Assembly: GCA_964474635.1 (NCBI GenBank)
Contig: CAYYTT010000003.1
Location: 1-64,000, forward strand
Length of the DNA: 64,000 bases
Direction: 5' to 3'
DNA from: CAYUYV01 sp964474635
GTDB lineage: Bacteria; Pseudomonadota; Alphaproteobacteria; JAJFIK01
Part shown: one piece after another, positions 60,790 to 64,000 of the stretch
Numbering within the stretch: position 1 is the stretch's first letter
How the letters are laid out: the number at the start of each line of letters is the position of its first letter
The notes under the pieces: model-generated
Databases searched by the model: none
Told to the model about the DNA's origin: nothing
Seen by the model: the letters and a program-made list of their open reading frames with translations, nothing else
Position numbers and translations under genes: made by a program

Positions 60790-62601
60790 ATGACCAAGAC
60801 CGCAGACACCGCCTTTGACCCGAATGCCTTGCGCTCGAAATACCGCCAGGAGCGGGACAAGCGCCTGCGCCAGGACGGCAACGACCAATATGTGGAGGTA
60901 AAGGATCAGTTCGCGCACTATGTGGACGATCCGTATGTGGACGCCCCCCTCACCCGCGCGCCCCTCACCGATGAGGTCGACGTGGTCGTGGTCGGCGGCG
61001 GTTTCGGCGGGCTGCTTGCGGGCGCGCGGCTGCGCCAGGCCGGTGTGGAGAGCATCCGGCTGATCGAGAAAGGTGCCGATTTCGGCGGCACCTGGTACTG
61101 GAACCGTTATCCGGGCGCGGCCTGTGACGTGGAATCCTACATCTACCTGCCGCTTCTGGAGGAAACGGGCTACATGCCCGTGGAGAAATACACCCGCGCC
61201 CGGGAAATCTTGGAACACAGCCGGCGCATCGCACGGCATTTCAATCTCTATACGAATGCCTGCCTTCAGACCGAAGTCACCGAAACCCGTTGGGACGAGG
61301 AAACGGGTCACTGGGTGATCCACACCAATCGCGGCGACCGCATGCGCGCGCGCTTCCTGGTGATGTCGAACGGTCCCCTGCACCGGCCCAAACTGCCCGG
61401 CATTCCCGGCATCGAGACCTTTAAAGGCCACAGTTTCCATACGAGCCGCTGGGACTACGACTACACCGGCGGGGGCCCGGACGGGGGCCTCGACAAGCTG
61501 TCGGGCAAGCGGGTTGGGATCATCGGCACGGGCGCCACGGCGGTCCAGTGCGTGCCCCATCTCGCCAAGGGCGCGCAGCACCTTTATGTCTTCCAGCGGA
61601 CCCCCTCCTCCATCGATGTGCGCAACAATCAGCCGACGGACTGGCAGTGGGCCCAGAGCCTTGAGCCCGGCTGGCACAAGAAGCGCATGGAGAATTTCAA
61701 TATTCTCGTATCCGGGGGTTACCAGGCGGAAGATCTCGTCAACGACGGTTGGACGGACATCATCCGTAATCTGCTCTTCCTCGCCGAGCAGGACGCAGGC
61801 GCCGGGCTCACGCCCGAAAAGCTCGCCGAAATTGCCGAACTTGCCGATTTTACCAAGATGGAGCAGATCCGCGGGAGGGTCGCGGCCTTGGTGGCCGACC
61901 CCACCGTGGCCGAGGCGCTCAAGCCCTGGTACCGGCAGTTTTGCAAACGGCCCTGCTTCCACGATGACTATCTCCAGGCCTTCAACCGGCCCAATGTGAC
62001 CCTTGTGGATACCGAGGGGCGCGGCGTTCAGAAGGTGACGGAGCATGCCGTAGTCGCCAACGGCAAGACCTACGATCTCGATTGCCTGATTTACGCCACG
62101 GGCTTTGAGGTCGGCACCAGCTATACGCGCCGGTCGGGCTATGACGTCTTCGGGCGGGGCGGCCAGTCCCTTTCATCGGCCTGGGAAGACGGCGTGCGCA
62201 GCCTGCACGGCATCTTCGTGCATGGCTTTCCGAACCTGTTCGTCATGGGCGGTGCGCAGAGCGGCCTCACCGTCAATTACCCCCATCTGCTCGACGAGCA
62301 GAGCAGCCATATCGGCTATGTCCTCCAGGAAGCCCGCAAGCGCCAGTGGCGCGCCGTGGAAGTGACCGAGGAGGCCGAGGCCGCGTGGGTTCAGAAGGTT
62401 CTGGACAAGGCGTTGCTCCGTACACAGTTCTTCGAGGAATGCACGCCGGGCTACTACAACAATGAAGGCAAGGTCGCCGACCGGAACGGGCAAAGCATGT
62501 TCTATGGCGGTGGGTCCGTGGAGTATTTTGCGATCCTGAACGCCTGGCGCCAGGCCGGCGACCTGCCCGGGATCCAACCGCGCCGCGATTTCAGCCGCTG
62601 A
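60790..62601 (+). CDS. Flavin-containing Baeyer-Villiger monooxygenase
   Basis: 603 residues from ATG 60790. FAD-binding GGGFGGLLAG (about 69-78), the BVMO fingerprint F211-KGHSFHTSRW221-D, NADPH-binding GIIGTGATAVQCV (~240) and GGTWYWNRYPGAACDVESYIYLP confirm a type I Baeyer-Villiger enzyme, which inserts oxygen next to a ketone to form an ester or lactone. Related enzymes act on cyclic and steroid-type ketones. Located right after the TonB receptor gene, but separated by a strong terminator. Confidence 0.95.
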   Translation: MTKTADTAFDPNALRSKYRQERDKRLRQDGNDQYVEVKDQFAHYVDDPYVDAPLTRAPLTDEVDVVVVGGGFGGLLAGARLRQAGVESIRLIEKGADFGGTWYWNRYPGAACDVESYIYLPLLEETGYMPVEKYTRAREILEHSRRIARHFNLYTNACLQTEVTETRWDEETGHWVIHTNRGDRMRARFLVMSNGPLHRPKLPGIPGIETFKGHSFHTSRWDYDYTGGGPDGGLDKLSGKRVGIIGTGATAVQCVPHLAKGAQHLYVFQRTPSSIDVRNNQPTDWQWAQSLEPGWHKKRMENFNILVSGGYQAEDLVNDGWTDIIRNLLFLAEQDAGAGLTPEKLAEIAELADFTKMEQIRGRVAALVADPTVAEALKPWYRQFCKRPCFHDDYLQAFNRPNVTLVDTEGRGVQKVTEHAVVANGKTYDLDCLIYATGFEVGTSYTRRSGYDVFGRGGQSLSSAWEDGVRSLHGIFVHGFPNLFVMGGAQSGLTVNYPHLLDEQSSHIGYVLQEARKRQWRAVEVTEEAEAAWVQKVLDKALLRTQFFEECTPGYYNNEGKVADRNGQSMFYGGGSVEYFAILNAWRQAGDLPGIQPRRDFSR

Positions 62602-62608
62602 ACCAGTG

Positions 62609-62633
62609 CCGGCCCGGTCTCGCACCGGGCCGG
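62609..62633. terminator. Hairpin between BVMO and carboxyltransferase genes
   Basis: CCGGCCCGGT-CTCGC-ACCGGGCCGG, a perfect 10-bp stem with a five-base loop, lies between convergent stops 62601 (plus) and 62662 (minus). No T-run. Confidence 0.6.
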
Positions 62634-62661
62634 ATCGCTCTCGTTACACGGATCACTCGTG

Positions 62662-64000
62662 TCACATCCGGGCCACGCCGAAGCTGTTGGGCCGGATTTC
62701 CCGGCGGCGCGCTTCCCACACCGTATCAAGGAGAAAGCCGAGGGTTTGGCGGGTCTCCCGCGGGTCGATCATGCCGTCATCGAGCCCCCGGCCGGAGGTG
62801 TAAAACGCGCCTGCCTGGCTGTTGAAATGCTCCGTGAGGTGCTCTTCCTGGGCCTTGAGCCGGTCCTCGTCCACCGCCGCGCCCCGGGCGGCGGCCTGTC
62901 CCCGCGCCACGATGGACATCACGGTCGCGGCCTGTTCCCCGCCCATAACGCCCGTGGACGCGTTGGGCCACGTGTACAGAAAATCCGGATCATAGCCGCG
63001 CCCGCACATGCCGTAGTTTCCGGCCCCATAGCTTGCGCCGATCATGAAGGTCAGCCGGGGCACGGAGATATTGGTCACCGCCTGGATCATCTTGGAGCCG
63101 TGTTTGATCATGCCGCCCTGTTCATAGATCTTGCCCACGAGGTAACCCGTGGTGTTCTGCAGGAAGACGGCCGGCGTGCCCGCCTGGTCGAGGAGTTGGA
63201 GGAACTGGGCCGCCTTGGTGGCGCCGTCCGGGTCGATGGGGCCGTTATTGCCGATCAGGCCGCACGGATGGCCGAACACCTCGGCCTGCACACAGACCGT
63301 CGAGACACCGTAGCGCGGTTTGAAATCAGTCAGGTCCGAGCCGTCCACGATCCGCGCCATGACTTCGCGCACATCATAGGGCGTGCGGTAGTCCACCGGC
63401 ACAATGCCGGCGATTTCGTCCGGGTCATAAGCCGGTTCCCGCACGACGCGGGGCGGGGCTTTCGGGCAAAACCGGTTCCAGCCCAGGCGCGCCACGACCT
63501 CGCGGGCCATGCGGCAGCCCTCGCCATCGTCCTCGGCCAGATATTCCGCAAGCCCTGAGATTTTGGCGTGCATTTCCGCGCCGCCCAAGTCTTCATCCGT
63601 GGCGATTTCGCCCGTTGCGGCCTTCAGCAGCGGCGGGCCGGCGAGGAAGGCCTTGCCCTGCCCCTTCACGGCGATCACGTAGTCGGACAGGCCGGGCATA
63701 TAGGCCCCGCCCGCCGTCGACGATCCGTGCAGGACGGAAATGACCGGCAGCCCCTTGGCCGACAGCCGGGCAAGAGCCGCGAACATGCGCCCTCCATCCG
63801 TGAAGCCTTGAACGGTATAATTGAGAAGATCGCCCCCGGCGCTTTCAACGAGGTGCACAAAAGGCAGGTTCTGCTGGAGCGCGATGTCCTGGGCCCGGCG
63901 CAGGCGGTAGACGCCGGCGGACGTCATGGCGCCTGCCTGGATGCCGCTGTCGTCCACCACAACGGCGCAGCGGGTTCCCTCGATAAATCCAATGCCGGAG
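62662..64000 (-). CDS. Acyl-CoA carboxylase carboxyltransferase (beta) subunit, 5' end outside the window
   Basis: The open frame runs from the stop at 62662 past 64000 with no start in the window, so at least 445 codons are present and the N-terminus is missing. HGSSTAGGAYMPGLSDY, GYLVGKIYEQGGMIKHGSKM and PRLTFMIGASYGAGNYGMCGR, a Gly-rich loop, match the beta subunits of methylcrotonyl-, geranyl- and propionyl-CoA carboxylases. The pattern FLQNTTGYLVG and YGAGNYGM fits methylcrotonyl/geranyl-type best. It carboxylates a branched acyl-CoA with a biotin partner not seen here. Confidence 0.93.
   Translation of the reverse strand, partial: SGIGFIEGTRCAVVVDDSGIQAGAMTSAGVYRLRRAQDIALQQNLPFVHLVESAGGDLLNYTVQGFTDGGRMFAALARLSAKGLPVISVLHGSSTAGGAYMPGLSDYVIAVKGQGKAFLAGPPLLKAATGEIATDEDLGGAEMHAKISGLAEYLAEDDGEGCRMAREVVARLGWNRFCPKAPPRVVREPAYDPDEIAGIVPVDYRTPYDVREVMARIVDGSDLTDFKPRYGVSTVCVQAEVFGHPCGLIGNNGPIDPDGATKAAQFLQLLDQAGTPAVFLQNTTGYLVGKIYEQGGMIKHGSKMIQAVTNISVPRLTFMIGASYGAGNYGMCGRGYDPDFLYTWPNASTGVMGGEQAATVMSIVARGQAAARGAAVDEDRLKAQEEHLTEHFNSQAGAFYTSGRGLDDGMIDPRETRQTLGFLLDTVWEARRREIRPNSFGVARM

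Noticed and set aside
1..64000. tRNA, rRNA, insertion sequences or integrases
   Set aside because: I looked for cloverleaf-like segments, transposase motifs and terminal inverted repeats and saw none I could support.

Overview
The window is G+C-rich DNA with tightly packed genes, many sharing 1-4 bp ATGA- or TGATG-type overlaps. It looks like a free-living, motile, aerobic alphaproteobacterium. The clues are a complete che operon with CheD, a TonB-dependent receptor, a Tat-exported quinoprotein amine dehydrogenase, c-type cytochromes, and a dense set of acyl-CoA, SDR and Baeyer-Villiger catabolic genes. I cannot fix the genus from sequence alone. A 100-base N run at 11540-11639 marks a scaffold gap, and both window ends cut through genes.

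Layout. (1) 1-5267, minus: two large glycosyltransferase-like proteins sharing a repeated beta-rich module. (2) 5422-10240, minus: an overlapping operon of a DUF3604 protein, a parvulin-type isomerase, a HupE/UreJ membrane protein and a small HNH nuclease. (3) 10443-20014, minus: chemotaxis operon STAS-cheY-cheA-cheW-MCP-cheR-cheD-cheB plus a coiled-coil protein that may stand in for a CheZ or FliM-type partner. (4) 20293-23485: a SYLF lipid-binding protein, an unknown small protein, a GNAT acetyltransferase and an atypical NRAMP-family transporter. (5) 23681-29731: a TTQ amine dehydrogenase operon (heavy chain, MauE, MauD, light chain, monoheme and diheme cytochromes c) preceded by a TetR regulator and divergent from a NylB-like serine hydrolase. 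The hydrolase could release the amine that the dehydrogenase oxidises. (6) 30152-37589: three large genes I do not recognise, a membrane coiled-coil protein, a P-loop GTPase-like protein and a 1173-residue protein. The last two diverge from a very A+T-rich spacer. This is the best candidate for an undescribed system. (7) 37686-44923: pirin, DUF1330, DUF2855, GST, two SDRs, a HCCA-isomerase-like protein and an HSL-type esterase. (8) 44928-49713: an isocitrate/isopropylmalate-dehydrogenase-family enzyme divergent from an OxyR-like regulator, then a histidine phosphatase and a CaiB/AMACR-type protein. (9) 49847-64000: two acyl-CoA ligases, an epoxide-hydrolase-like enzyme, a peroxiredoxin-like/2OG-oxygenase fusion, a GT4 glycosyltransferase, a TonB receptor, a Baeyer-Villiger monooxygenase and an acyl-CoA carboxylase carboxyltransferase.

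Regions 7 to 9 read as an uptake-to-CoA catabolic neighbourhood: the TonB receptor imports, the monooxygenase and hydrolases open rings or esters, the ligases activate acids to CoA esters, the CaiB-type protein epimerises or transfers CoA, and the carboxylase handles branched acyl-CoAs. The substrate is not determinable here.

A recurrent oddity is short tandem repeats (12-20 bp units, 2-6 copies) in many intergenic gaps, often just downstream of genes. The scaffold gap itself falls in one of them.
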